From the NCBI RefSeq assembly GCF_030285665.1, contig NZ_CP127295.1, forward strand, positions 7,130,001 through 7,194,000: a DNA stretch of 64,000 nucleotides, given 5' to 3'. Position numbers and translations under genes: made by a program. Position 1 is the stretch's first letter, and every line of letters begins with the position of its first letter. The notes beneath the pieces are model-generated. The model searched no databases and had not been told where the DNA came from. It worked only from the letters and a program-made list of their open reading frames with translations. Origin of the DNA: Amycolatopsis mongoliensis (GTDB taxonomy: Bacteria > Actinomycetota > Actinomycetes > Mycobacteriales > Pseudonocardiaceae). Positions 16,828 to 25,287 of the stretch are shown in pieces.

Positions 16828-16844
16828 TGTTACGGTTGGTAACA
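16828..16844. promoter_or_regulatory. Candidate operator upstream of the diiron oxygenase
   Basis: TGTTAC-GGTTG-GTAACA is a perfect 6+5+6 inverted repeat 35 bases upstream of the ATG at 16880. A further half-site GTAACA occurs at 16855-16860. The position is compatible with promoter overlap. The binding protein is unknown. Confidence 0.5.
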
Positions 16845-16879
16845 GTGAACTCGGGTAACACCTGACGAGGAGGTCGGCG

Positions 16880-17785
16880 ATGACCAGCACCAGCGAACGC
16901 GAAGTGGCGACGGACCGCGAGACGACCGCGCGCCGGCTGCTGGACTCGTCGGAGCAGCTGTCCTACGACCCCGTCAAGGAGGTCGACTGGGAGACGCCGC
17001 TGGACACGGACTACCACGGCGCGAGTCCCGAGTGGAGCACGCTCTACGGCACGTCCTACTGGGCGGACATGACACCGGAGCAGCAGCGCGAGCTGACCCG
17101 CCAGGAGGCGGCGTCGGTGGCCAGCACCGGCATCTGGTTCGAGATGATCCTGCAGCAGATGATCCTGCGGGACTTCTACGCGAAGGACCCGACCGACCCG
17201 GCGTTCCAGTGGGCGCTGACCGAGATCGCCGACGAGTGCCGGCACTCGATCATGTTCGCCCGCGGTGCGGCGAAGCTGCGCGCCCCCGCGTACCGGCCGC
17301 GCCGGTTCGTCGTCGAGGCCGGGCGGATCTTCAAGGCGACCGCGACCGGCGAAGCGGCCTACGCGGCGATCCTCGTGGCCGAAGAGGTCCTCGACGTGAT
17401 GCAGCGCGACTGGATGCGCGACGAGCGCGTGGTCCCGTTCGTGCGCACCATCAACAACATCCACGTCGTCGAAGAGTCGCGCCACATGAAGTTCGCGCGC
17501 GAGGAGACCCGCCAGCGGCTCGAAGGCGCCGGTTGGGTGCGGCGGCAGGTCAACGCGCTGGTCGTCGCGATCGCGTCCTACGTCATCGTCGGCAGCATGT
17601 GGAACGCCAAGGTCTACGAGAACGCCGGGCTCGACGGCAAGCGCGCGCGGCGCGAGGCGAAGGCCAACGAGCACCACAAGTCGATGCTGCGGTCGAGCTG
17701 CTCCGGCCTGATGGAGTTCCTGCACTCCGCCGGTTTGCTCACCAAGCCGTCGCTGTGGTTCTACAAGCGGGCGAACCTGATCTGA
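16880..17785 (+). CDS. AurF-like diiron oxygenase (p-aminobenzoate N-oxygenase family)
   Basis: A 301-residue ferritin-like helical protein. Its spacing of acidic and histidine residues matches the seven AurF diiron ligands: Glu88, Glu119 and His122 (ADECRHSIMF), Glu168/169, then His195-x3-Glu199-x2-His202 (HVVEESRHMKF). AurF oxidises arylamines to nitro compounds; many actinobacterial homologues have unknown substrates. GAGGAGG precedes ATG 16880. The next gene, one base downstream, encodes a ferredoxin-NADP reductase that could supply its electrons. Such AurF-like/FprB pairs also occur in mycobacteria (from memory, Rv0885/Rv0886). Confidence 0.88.
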   Translation: MTSTSEREVATDRETTARRLLDSSEQLSYDPVKEVDWETPLDTDYHGASPEWSTLYGTSYWADMTPEQQRELTRQEAASVASTGIWFEMILQQMILRDFYAKDPTDPAFQWALTEIADECRHSIMFARGAAKLRAPAYRPRRFVVEAGRIFKATATGEAAYAAILVAEEVLDVMQRDWMRDERVVPFVRTINNIHVVEESRHMKFAREETRQRLEGAGWVRRQVNALVVAIASYVIVGSMWNAKVYENAGLDGKRARREAKANEHHKSMLRSSCSGLMEFLHSAGLLTKPSLWFYKRANLI

Positions 17786-17786
17786 C

Positions 17787-19232
17787 ATGGCGTTCGCGAT
17801 CACCCAGACCTGCTGCGCCGACGCGTCCTGCGTGTCGGTCTGCCCGGTCAACTGCATCCACCCGACGCCGGACGAGCCGGACTTCGGGCACACCGACATG
17901 CTCTACGTCGATCCGGCCACCTGCATCGACTGCGGCGCCTGCGCCGACGCCTGCCCGGTCGACGCGATCTTCCCGGCCGGTGACCTGAGCGGGCCGCTGA
18001 AGGTCTACGAGGAGATCAACGCGGAGTACTACGCGGGCCGCGACGTCCTCGCCGAAGCCACCGCCGCCCCGAACTTCCACCGCTGGTCGCCGCCGGAGTT
18101 CGGCCGCGTCCTGCCGAGCGACTTCGCGCCGCTGGACGTCGCGGTCGTCGGCACCGGCCCGGCGGGCATGTACGCCGTCGAAGACCTGTTGCTGCACACC
18201 GGTTCCCGGGTCACCCTGATCGACCGGCTGGCGACGGCCGGCGGCCTGATCCGCTACGGCGTCGCGCCCGACCACCCGGCGACGAAGAAGATCGGCGAGA
18301 CGTTCGCGCGCTTCCACGACCACCCCCGCCTGCGGCTGCGGCTCGGTGTCGAGGCCGGACCCGAGCTGGCCGAACGGCACGATGCGGTGATCTACGCGGT
18401 CGGCGCCACCGAGGCGCGCCGGCTCGGCGTCCCGGGCGAGGACCTGCCGGGCAGCCTGCCCGCGGCCACGGTGGTGAACTGGTACAACGGCCACCCCGGC
18501 GTCCGGCCGGACGCCGTCGACCTCTCGGCCGAGCGGGTGGTCGTCGTGGGCACCGGCAACGTCGCCCTCGACATCGCGCGCATCCTGACCGCGTCGCCGG
18601 AATCGCTGGCCGGTACGAGCATCGCGCCGGCCGCGCTCGCCCGGCTGCGGTCGAGCAAGGTCCGCGAGGTCGTGCTGCTGGCCCGGCGCGGCCCGGCCGA
18701 CGCCGCGTACACGCGCCCGGAGTTGCTCGCCCTGGCCGCCCGCGGCGGCCTCGTCGTGGACGCGCACGATCCGCGCATCGCGGCGGAGATCGACGCCGGC
18801 GAAGGCAAGGCGGCGATGCTGCGGGGGATTCCGAGCGAGGAGGTGGACTGGTCGTCGCCGCCCCCGGACGGCGCACGCCGGGTCGTCCTGCGCTTCCACT
18901 CTTCGCCGCTGGAGTTCACCGGGGACACCGAGGTTCGCGGCGTTCGCGTGACCGGCGACGTCGAGATCACCGCCGGGCGGGTCGTGCGGGCGGCCGGGTT
19001 CCGGGGCCTTCCGGTGCCGGGCCTGCCGTTCGACGAGGTCACCGGGACGATCCCGAACACGGCCGGCCGCGTCGAGCCGGGCACTTACGTGGCGGGGTGG
19101 ATCAAGCGCGGCCCGTCGGGGGGCATCGGCGCGAACAAGGCGTGCGCCCGCGAGACGGTGGGAGCGCTGCTGGAAGACGCGGTGGCCGGCCGGCTGCGCA
19201 CCCGCCGGCGCGGGCTGCTCCGCCGCGCCTGA
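17787..19232 (+). CDS. fprB: Ferredoxin domain fused to ferredoxin-NADP+ reductase (FprB type)
   Basis: Residues 1-60 are a bacterial two-cluster ferredoxin: a cysteine set in TCCADASCVSVCPVNC, then CIDCGACADACPVD. From about 112 an adrenodoxin-reductase-like flavoprotein follows: FAD site VAVVGTGPAGMYAVEDLL, NADP site VVVVGTGNVALDIARIL near 250, and the C-terminal WIKRGPSGGIGANK. At 481 residues it fits mycobacterial FprB closely. It carries electrons from NADPH through its own iron-sulphur domain. Its start is one base after the AurF-like stop, arguing that it is the dedicated reductase for that oxygenase. Confidence 0.92.
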   Translation: MAFAITQTCCADASCVSVCPVNCIHPTPDEPDFGHTDMLYVDPATCIDCGACADACPVDAIFPAGDLSGPLKVYEEINAEYYAGRDVLAEATAAPNFHRWSPPEFGRVLPSDFAPLDVAVVGTGPAGMYAVEDLLLHTGSRVTLIDRLATAGGLIRYGVAPDHPATKKIGETFARFHDHPRLRLRLGVEAGPELAERHDAVIYAVGATEARRLGVPGEDLPGSLPAATVVNWYNGHPGVRPDAVDLSAERVVVVGTGNVALDIARILTASPESLAGTSIAPAALARLRSSKVREVVLLARRGPADAAYTRPELLALAARGGLVVDAHDPRIAAEIDAGEGKAAMLRGIPSEEVDWSSPPPDGARRVVLRFHSSPLEFTGDTEVRGVRVTGDVEITAGRVVRAAGFRGLPVPGLPFDEVTGTIPNTAGRVEPGTYVAGWIKRGPSGGIGANKACARETVGALLEDAVAGRLRTRRRGLLRRA

Positions 19233-19234
19233 GC

Positions 19235-19642
19235 TCAAGGCCGGTGGCTGGTGTGCGTGAACTCCACTGTGGACAGCATCGAGGTGTCCGTGGGACTCGT
19301 CCGCTTGCGGCCGAAGGCGAGCACCTTCGCCGGCTCGACCGCGAACACCACCGCGTCGTGCCCGCCCTGCCGGAACCCGTCATCGGTCGCCTCGTAAACC
19401 CAGCTGCCGTCCCACTTGGCCAGCCATGCCTCGGCGAGCCGCTCCAGCTTGGCCCGGTCGGTGACGCGGCGCGCGACGCCTTCGACCACCACGTCCAGGG
19501 CGTCGTCCCACGCGTCGCGTCCCGTGGCCCGCACTGTCGTGAGCCAGCTGATCTGCGCCGCTTCCAGTGCTTTCACGGTGTCGGCCCAGCCGGCGGCTTC
19601 GGTACCGGGGTCGCTGAACCGTTCGTCGAGCCGGGTTTCCAT
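19235..19642 (-). CDS. Pyridoxamine-5'-phosphate-oxidase-like flavin-binding protein, internally shortened
   Basis: The N-terminus (RFSDPGTEAAGWADTVKALE, ISWLTTVRATGRD) and C-terminus (DALDVVVEGVARRVTD, LAEAWLAKWDGSWVYE, VFAVEPAKVLAFG) match a common actinobacterial split-barrel family of about 175-185 residues. The 40 or so residues expected between TTVRATGRD and AWDDALD (the PHVTPL and AVW strands plus the loop contacting flavin) are missing without loss of frame. The 135-residue product may not bind cofactor. It starts at ATG 19642, two bases after the HxlR stop, so it is co-transcribed with that regulator. Confidence 0.78.
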   Translation of the reverse strand: METRLDERFSDPGTEAAGWADTVKALEAAQISWLTTVRATGRDAWDDALDVVVEGVARRVTDRAKLERLAEAWLAKWDGSWVYEATDDGFRQGGHDAVVFAVEPAKVLAFGRKRTSPTDTSMLSTVEFTHTSHRP

Positions 19643-19644
19643 CG

Positions 19645-20148
19645 TCACTCCGTTCGTCGGTCGCGGACGGACGCCGCACAAGCGGCCTCGAGGCGCTCGG
19701 CGACGGTCGGGCCGTCCGGCGCCTCCCCGCGATGGGTTCCGAGGTGGGTTTCGCGCAGTTCGTCCATGAAGGCCTCCCACAGCGGGGGACCGCCGGCGGT
19801 GAGCACCTCGGCCCGTGCCGCGTACTCGTCGGCCACGGGCAGGTGCCGGACACCCCACGCGCTGAGCTGCACGAGCACCGGCACCAGGTCGATCGCCCGC
19901 TCGGTCAGGCTGTAGGTGACCTTCTGCTTGTGCGACGGATCGTCGGCCCGGGTCAGCAGCCCGTGCTCGACGAGCACGGCCAGCCGGTCGGCCAGCACGT
20001 TCGACGAAATCCGCTCTTCGCCGCCGAGCAGCTCCCGGAAGTGCCGGGCCCCGCCGAAGACGACGTCACGCAGGACGAGCAGCGTCCACCGGTCGCCGAA
20101 GATCTCTAGCGACAGGTTGATCGGACACCTCGACCGCGTCTCCCGCAC
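19645..20148 (-). CDS. HxlR family transcriptional regulator (167 aa)
   Basis: The start is GTG 20148, preceded by GGTGGGAG five bases upstream. The winged helix is typical: RCPINLSLEIFGDRWTLLVL at 6-25, HFRELLGGEERISSNVLADRL, LVEHGLLTRADD, and KVTYSLTERAIDLVPVLVQL. HxlR proteins often sense thiols or aldehydes through the N-terminal cysteine; Cys7 is the equivalent here. The long C-terminal tail (about 60 residues) has no recognised domain. It forms a two-gene unit with the shortened flavin-binding protein. Confidence 0.88.
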   Translation of the reverse strand: MRETRSRCPINLSLEIFGDRWTLLVLRDVVFGGARHFRELLGGEERISSNVLADRLAVLVEHGLLTRADDPSHKQKVTYSLTERAIDLVPVLVQLSAWGVRHLPVADEYAARAEVLTAGGPPLWEAFMDELRETHLGTHRGEAPDGPTVAERLEAACAASVRDRRTE

Positions 20149-20161
20149 TGCTCCCACCTCA

Positions 20162-20171
20162 CAACCGGTTG
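20162..20171. promoter_or_regulatory. Possible HxlR operator
   Basis: CAACCGGTTG, a perfect 10-bp palindrome, lies 14 bases upstream of the HxlR start in the 74-base gap after the six-gene operon. Location suits autoregulation; short palindromes arise by chance in GC-rich DNA. Confidence 0.3.
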
Positions 20172-20222
20172 CGTTACGAGAGCAGTAGTACCCCGGAACG
20201 ACCGGTGGTAAGCCGAGAGCGG

Positions 20223-21362
20223 TTATCCGGCGAGCCGGTGCAGGACGGCGGCGGCCAGCGCCGTCCGTTCGAGCATCCCCTCGACACTGATGTGCTCGTG
20301 CCGGGCGTGCGCGCCGTCGCCGACCGCGCCGAAGCCGTCCAGGACCGGGTGGCCCAGTGCCGCCACGAAGTTCCCGTCGCTGGCGCCGCCCACCGAGCAT
20401 TCCCGCAGCGTGACGCCCAGTTCCGCCGCCTCCTCGCGGGCCAGCTCGTACAACCGTGCGATGGCTTCCGAGCGTTCCATCACCGGCCGGTTCCATCCGC
20501 CGGTCACCTCGATAGTCGCGCGGGCGTCGTGCGCCTTCAGAGCTGCCAAGCCCGCGTCGATGCGGGCCGCCTCGGCTGCGCTGGACACGCGGACGTCGAT
20601 CTCGCCGGACGCCGCGCCCGCGATCACGTTCTGCCGGGTGCCGCCGGTGATCACGCCGACGTTCACCGTGGTGCCGGCGTCCGGATCGGACAGTCCGTGC
20701 AGGGCGAGGATCGCCCGCGCCAGCTCGTCGACCGCGCTCGCGCCCTTGGCCGGGTCGAGCCCGGCGTGCGCCTCGACGCCGGTCGTGTGCACCTGGAACA
20801 GGCCGACGCCCTTGCGCGCGGTCTTCACCGCGCCGTCGGCGCTCGCCTCGAACACCAGCGTCGCGCGCGTGCCCGCGGCGGCTTCTTCGATCACCGGGCG
20901 GGACGCCGGGCTGCCGATCTCCTCGTCGCCGTTGAGCACGAGCCGCACCGCCGGGCGCGCCAGCCCGGCGGCGTCGAGCGCGCGCAGCGCCCACACGGCG
21001 TGCACCAGGCCGGACTTCATGTCGAAGATCCCGGGGCCGGTCGCCCGGTCACCGTTCACGGTGAACGGCCAGTCCGCGAGCGTCCCGAGCGGCCACACCG
21101 TGTCGTAGTGGCACACCAGGAGCACCGGCTCGCCGGTGCCGGGGAAGTCGTAGACCCTGATGTCGCCGTACTGCCCGCCGTCGACGTCCCGGACGTTCTC
21201 CGGTGAGCCCAGCCGCTCGCGCAGCCAGCCGTCCACCCAGGACAGTCCGCGGTCCAAAGCGGACTTGTCGTCGCTGGGTGTCTCGATGCCGACGTAGGTC
21301 GCTACGTCGGCCAGGAGCTCGTCGCGGTGCGTGCGCACCCACTCGTGCAGTTCGCGGATCAC
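20223..21362 (-). CDS. M20 family metallopeptidase, carboxypeptidase G2-like
   Basis: Starts at GTG 21362, overlapping the reductase stop by GTGA. The di-zinc aminoacylase fold is shown by VCHYDTVWP (His-x-Asp, near 95), GPGIFDMKSG (bridging Asp), LNGDEEIGS (Glu pair, near 150), a dimerisation/lid domain around 190-290 (GVEAHAGLDPAKG), and a C-terminal ARHEHISVEGM with the last zinc His. At 379 residues it fits the glutamate carboxypeptidase branch, which cleaves an N-acyl or peptide bond to release an amino acid. It is last gene of the six-gene operon and probably performs the final hydrolysis of its pathway. Confidence 0.9.
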   Translation of the reverse strand: MIRELHEWVRTHRDELLADVATYVGIETPSDDKSALDRGLSWVDGWLRERLGSPENVRDVDGGQYGDIRVYDFPGTGEPVLLVCHYDTVWPLGTLADWPFTVNGDRATGPGIFDMKSGLVHAVWALRALDAAGLARPAVRLVLNGDEEIGSPASRPVIEEAAAGTRATLVFEASADGAVKTARKGVGLFQVHTTGVEAHAGLDPAKGASAVDELARAILALHGLSDPDAGTTVNVGVITGGTRQNVIAGAASGEIDVRVSSAAEAARIDAGLAALKAHDARATIEVTGGWNRPVMERSEAIARLYELAREEAAELGVTLRECSVGGASDGNFVAALGHPVLDGFGAVGDGAHARHEHISVEGMLERTALAAAVLHRLAG

Positions 21363-22345
21363 AGCACTCGCTCCAGGTCGGTCAGGTGGTCTTCGGACAT
21401 CGCGGCGGCGCCGGTCTCGACCTCGCGCAACCGGGTCAGCATCGCGCGCAGCAGGGGCACGTCCGCGGCCGCGAGCACCGGCGCGTAGTGGTGGTGCACC
21501 TCGACCGGGCGGTGCCGGACGGCGATGTCGCGCCAGATACCGCTGCGGTCCTTGGGCTGGGTCCGCAGCCACGCGACCAGCCGGTCGGTCGCCTCTTCGC
21601 GGCCGGACGCGCCCGGCAGGTAAGCGGCCGGGTCGAACTGGTCGAACGCCTCCAGCCTGCGGTCGCCGGCTGCGGCGAAGACCTCGGCCGTGAGTGCGTG
21701 CATCAGCGGGCGGTGGCGGTCGATCAGGTCGGCCATCGGCGCGTCGGCCAGGGCGGTCGTCGTCAGCATCGCGCCGAAGCCGAGTTTCGCCCACAGGTAG
21801 CCTTCGACGTTGGCGGTCGCCTTCGCCGGGCCCCACGCCTGCAGGTCCGCGACGACCTCCTCGACGCGGTCGGTGATCCGGCCGTCGGGCTCGCCGACGA
21901 CCAGCGCGCCGAGGCCGCCGTCCCGCACGAGGCCGGGCTCGACGACGTCGGCGAAGAGGTTCACGAACGCCCCGACCGTCCGTTCCGGGCCGACGTGCGA
22001 CGCGATCAGTGCTTCGTTGAGCCCGTTCTGGAGTGAGACGACGAAGCCGTCGGGCGCGAGCCGCGGGGTCAGCCACGGCAGCACGGCTTCGGTGGCCTGG
22101 GCCTTGACGGCCAGCAGCACCCGGCCGAGCACCGGCGGGGCGTCGCCGGGGAGGAAGGCGGGCAGCTCCACGGTCTCGTCGCCGTCGGGGCGGCGCAGGG
22201 TGAGACCGCGGCCGGCGATCGCGGCCACGTGGGCGGCGTCGGTGTCCACGATGGACACCGGGTGCCCGGCCCGCGCGAGGTGGAACGCGAGCGTCCCGCC
22301 GATCGCGCCGCCGCCGACCACCGTGTACGAGCGCCGGTCAGACAT
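21359..22345 (-). CDS. 2-dehydropantoate 2-reductase family protein (PanE/ApbA-like)
   Basis: A 328-residue NADPH-dependent reductase: VVGGGAIGGTLAFHLARAG at 9-27, the NADP loop, LLAVKAQATEAVLPWL, and catalytic Lys in EGYLWAKLGFGAM near 185. The C-terminal helical domain is complete. In the classical pathway it reduces ketopantoate, but no panB/panC genes are near, so a related keto acid is more likely. It overlaps the SDR gene by 8 bases and the M20 gene by 4. Confidence 0.85.
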   Translation of the reverse strand: MSDRRSYTVVGGGAIGGTLAFHLARAGHPVSIVDTDAAHVAAIAGRGLTLRRPDGDETVELPAFLPGDAPPVLGRVLLAVKAQATEAVLPWLTPRLAPDGFVVSLQNGLNEALIASHVGPERTVGAFVNLFADVVEPGLVRDGGLGALVVGEPDGRITDRVEEVVADLQAWGPAKATANVEGYLWAKLGFGAMLTTTALADAPMADLIDRHRPLMHALTAEVFAAAGDRRLEAFDQFDPAAYLPGASGREEATDRLVAWLRTQPKDRSGIWRDIAVRHRPVEVHHHYAPVLAAADVPLLRAMLTRLREVETGAAAMSEDHLTDLERVL

Positions 22346-23117
22346 GCGCTTCCTTTCCTTGCTGTACGGCCGTTTCCCCGGCCCAGTGCAGCGGCAGCCC
22401 GGCCGCGCCCGCGGTCGAACCGCCGTCGACGCGCAGGACGGCGCCGGTGATCCAGCCGGCCTCGGGGCCGGCGAGCCAGAACACCGCGTCGGCGATTTCG
22501 CGTGGTTCGCCGCGCCGGCCGAGCGGGTTCACCGACACCGCCGCCGCGTATGCCTCGGTGACGGGGTTCGCGTCGCTGTCCACGGTCACGAAACCCGGGC
22601 TCACGGCGTTCACGCGGATGCCGTGCGGGCCCAGCTCGACCGCGCAGGCCTTGGTGACCATCTCCAGCGCGGCCTTCGACGTCGCGTAGTGCGCGGCGCC
22701 GGGACGCGCCCGGGTGGCCGCGCCGGAGGAGATGTTGACGACGCTGCCGGAGGTCCCGGCGGCGGCGTGCGACTTTCCGAACGCGACGGTCGTCAGCAGC
22801 GCGGCGCGGACGTTGACGTCTTGCACGCGGTCCCAGATCGCCGCGGTCATCTCCAGCAGGGGAGTGGCGGGGTAGATCCCGGCGGCGTTGACGAGGACGT
22901 CGACCGGCCCGGCCCGCTCGACGAGCCCTTCGGCGTAGTCCGCGTCGGCGAGGTCGCCGGGCAGCTCGACGACCTCCGCGGGCAGCCGGGCGGCCACGGC
23001 GGACAGTTCGGCCGGCCGGACGTCGGACAGGACGAGGCGGTCGCCCGCGGCGGCGAACCGGGCCGCGATGGCGGCGCCGATGCCGCCGCCGGCCCCGGTG
23101 ACGAGCACGGTCCGCAC
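22338..23117 (-). CDS. Short-chain dehydrogenase/reductase
   Basis: Begins at GTG 23117 (GGAAGGAGC upstream), sharing one base with the MFS stop. A classical SDR of 259 residues: VTGAGGGIGAAIA at 6-18, Asp in LVLSDVRP suggesting an NAD preference, NAAG near 85, and the Ser (ISSGAA) with Tyr-x3-Lys (YATSK) near 148-152. It ends with a longer tail, GLPLHWAGETAVQQGKEA. It is likely to oxidise or reduce an intermediate of the operon's substrate. Confidence 0.88.
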   Translation of the reverse strand: MRTVLVTGAGGGIGAAIAARFAAAGDRLVLSDVRPAELSAVAARLPAEVVELPGDLADADYAEGLVERAGPVDVLVNAAGIYPATPLLEMTAAIWDRVQDVNVRAALLTTVAFGKSHAAAGTSGSVVNISSGAATRARPGAAHYATSKAALEMVTKACAVELGPHGIRVNAVSPGFVTVDSDANPVTEAYAAAVSVNPLGRRGEPREIADAVFWLAGPEAGWITGAVLRVDGGSTAGAAGLPLHWAGETAVQQGKEAHV

Positions 23118-24403
23118 TACAGCTCCTTCCCCTTCGTCTCGGGCATGGTGAGGTAGACCGCGACGCCGACGAGCGCGGCGGCCGCGACGTAGATCCACAC
23201 CAGGTGGCCGAGGTGGTTCGCGTTCAGCCAGGTCGTGACGTACGGCGCGGTCCCGCCGAAGAGCGCCACGGCGAGCGCGTACGGCAGGCCGATGCCGGTG
23301 GTGCGGACCTCCGGCGGGAACTGCTCGGCCATGATCACCGCGCAGTTCGCCGAGTAGCCGACGATCAGGACGAGCCCGATCAGCTCGATGACGAACACGC
23401 TCCAGAAGCTGTTGCCCAGGAAGTGGAACGCGGGCCAGGCGAACACCACGAACCCGGCGGCGAACGCCGTCATCGTCGCCTTGCGCCCGAGCCGGTCGGA
23501 CAGCAGGCCACCGAAGGGCAGCAGCGCGATGAACACGACCATGGCGAGGGTGTTGGCCAGCAGCGCCGTCTTGAGCGGGATGCCGGTGGCCAGGTGGGCG
23601 TAAGCCGGCATGTAGGTGACCCACACGTAGTAGATCAGCGTCCCGGCGATGGTCACGCCGGCCACGCGCAGCGCGGCTTTCGGGTGGTCGCGCAGCATCG
23701 CGACCACCGGGTTGCGCCGCGGCTTCGCGGCGATCTTGGTGAACGCCTCGGTTTCGTGCACCGAGACCCGCAGCCACAGCCCGACCAGGCCGAGCAGCCC
23801 GGCGAGGCCGAACGCGAGCCGCCAGCCCCAGCCGTGCAGGTCGGCGTCCGACAGCGTCGAGTTGAGGATCGTGCCCATCAGCGCGGCCAGCAGCGAGCCG
23901 AGGCCGACCGAGACCTGCTGCCACGACCCGGCGAACGCCCGGCGCCCGGGTGCGGCCGACTCGATGAGGAACGCCGACGACGAGCCGAACTCGCCGCCCG
24001 CGGAGAAGCCCTGCACGAGCCGGGCCAGCAGCAGCACGATCGGGGCCAGCACGCCGATGCTCGAGTACGTCGGGCACAGCGCGATGACGATCGACGCCCC
24101 GGCCATCAGCGAGATGGTGAGCGTGAGACCTTTCTTGCGGCCCTTCCGGTCGGCGTACGCGCCGAGCACGGCCCCGCCGATCGGCCGCATGACGAACCCG
24201 ACGGCGAACACGGCCAACGTGGACAGCAGGGCCGTGGTTTCGTTGCCGCCGGCGAAGAACTGGCCGGCGAAGACCGGGGCGAACGTCGCGTAGACGGCCC
24301 AGTCGACCCATTCGACGGTGTTGCCGACGGCGCCGGCGGCGATCGCCTTGCGCTGCTGGGCCGTCAGCCGGTGCGAGACGGCGGTGGTGTCCACAGTGGT
24401 CAT
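23117..24403 (-). CDS. MFS transporter, metabolite:H+ symporter (MHS/ProP-like) type
   Basis: A 428-residue, 12-helix transporter. It starts at ATG 24403 in an ATGA overlap with the deacetylase. Hallmarks are the N-terminal GNTVEWVDWAVYATFAPVFA, the loop 2-3 motif GAYADRKGRKKGL, VQGFSAGGEFGSS, GWGWRLAFGL, and the second-half GLLSDRLGRKATM. These fit the MHS subfamily (ProP, KgtP, ShiA), importers of organic acids, betaine or proline. In this operon it is the likely importer of the substrate. Confidence 0.9.
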   Translation of the reverse strand: MTTVDTTAVSHRLTAQQRKAIAAGAVGNTVEWVDWAVYATFAPVFAGQFFAGGNETTALLSTLAVFAVGFVMRPIGGAVLGAYADRKGRKKGLTLTISLMAGASIVIALCPTYSSIGVLAPIVLLLARLVQGFSAGGEFGSSSAFLIESAAPGRRAFAGSWQQVSVGLGSLLAALMGTILNSTLSDADLHGWGWRLAFGLAGLLGLVGLWLRVSVHETEAFTKIAAKPRRNPVVAMLRDHPKAALRVAGVTIAGTLIYYVWVTYMPAYAHLATGIPLKTALLANTLAMVVFIALLPFGGLLSDRLGRKATMTAFAAGFVVFAWPAFHFLGNSFWSVFVIELIGLVLIVGYSANCAVIMAEQFPPEVRTTGIGLPYALAVALFGGTAPYVTTWLNANHLGHLVWIYVAAAALVGVAVYLTMPETKGKEL

Positions 24404-25287
24404 GACTGCTCCCGGAGGACGTGGTCCACGATCTGCGCGTGCGTGGCGAACCAGACGCCGTCGTGGCCGGAAATGTGGTCGAGGAGCTCGGCCAGGATCG
24501 CGATCCGCGAGCGGTGGCCGATGATGTGCGGGTGCATGGTGAGCTGGAAGATCCCACCGTCGGCGTAGGCGGCGTCGAACTCGTCGCGCCAGATCGACAG
24601 CACGCCGCGCGGCGGGGTGTAGGGCCGCAGCGAGGCGAACCGGTCCATCATGAAGTACGGCGCGTCGTCGCGGATCCACTCGACCGGCAGCTCGACGACG
24701 CCGGTGGGTTCGCCGTTCTCGACGAGCTCGTAGCAGTCGTCGTCGGCCATCAGGGACGAGTCGTACTTCAGGCCCAGCTCGCGCGTGATGGCGAGCGTGT
24801 GTGCGGAGAAGTCCCAGGACGGTGTCCGGATGCCGACCGGCCGGGTGCCGGCGAGCCGTTCGAGGACGTCGGCGGCGCGGAGGGCGAGGTCGCGCTCCTC
24901 GGTCTCGGTGAGCGCGGTGTTGCGTTCGTGGATCCAGCCGTGCAGCGCCACTTCGTGCCCGTCGTCCACATAGGACTTGACCTCGCCGTCGTGCAGCAGT
25001 GCCGACACGGCGGGCATGAAGAACGACGCCGGCGCGTTGTGCTGCCGCAGGAGTTTCAGGATGCGCGGCACGCCTACGCGGGCGCCGTACTCGCCCTGCG
25101 CCATCTTGCCGGGCAGGACGTCGCCGTCGCGCAGGGCCGGCGTCTCGTGGTCGGAGTCGAAGGACAGCGCCACGGCGACCTTCGCGCCGCCGGGCCACGA
25201 CGCCGGGCGCAGCGGGCGCCCCGCGCGGACGTGCTCGACGTGCCCGCGCCACGTCTTCTCGTCCCACTGCCACGGTTGGTCGGTCAT
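24400..25287 (-). CDS. Polysaccharide-deacetylase-fold amidohydrolase, PuuE/imidase-like
   Basis: A 295-residue NodB-fold protein starting at ATG 25287 (ATGA overlap with the AsnC-like gene). Metal and catalytic features are SFDSDHE near 45, EVALHGWIHERN near 110 (His-x3-His type), RTPSWDFS near 150, and a late LTMHPHIIGHR. The sequence resembles the allantoinase PuuE / cyclic imide hydrolase branch more than chitin deacetylases; it has no signal peptide and is cytoplasmic. It may open a cyclic amide or imide. Confidence 0.85.
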   Translation of the reverse strand: MTDQPWQWDEKTWRGHVEHVRAGRPLRPASWPGGAKVAVALSFDSDHETPALRDGDVLPGKMAQGEYGARVGVPRILKLLRQHNAPASFFMPAVSALLHDGEVKSYVDDGHEVALHGWIHERNTALTETEERDLALRAADVLERLAGTRPVGIRTPSWDFSAHTLAITRELGLKYDSSLMADDDCYELVENGEPTGVVELPVEWIRDDAPYFMMDRFASLRPYTPPRGVLSIWRDEFDAAYADGGIFQLTMHPHIIGHRSRIAILAELLDHISGHDGVWFATHAQIVDHVLREQS

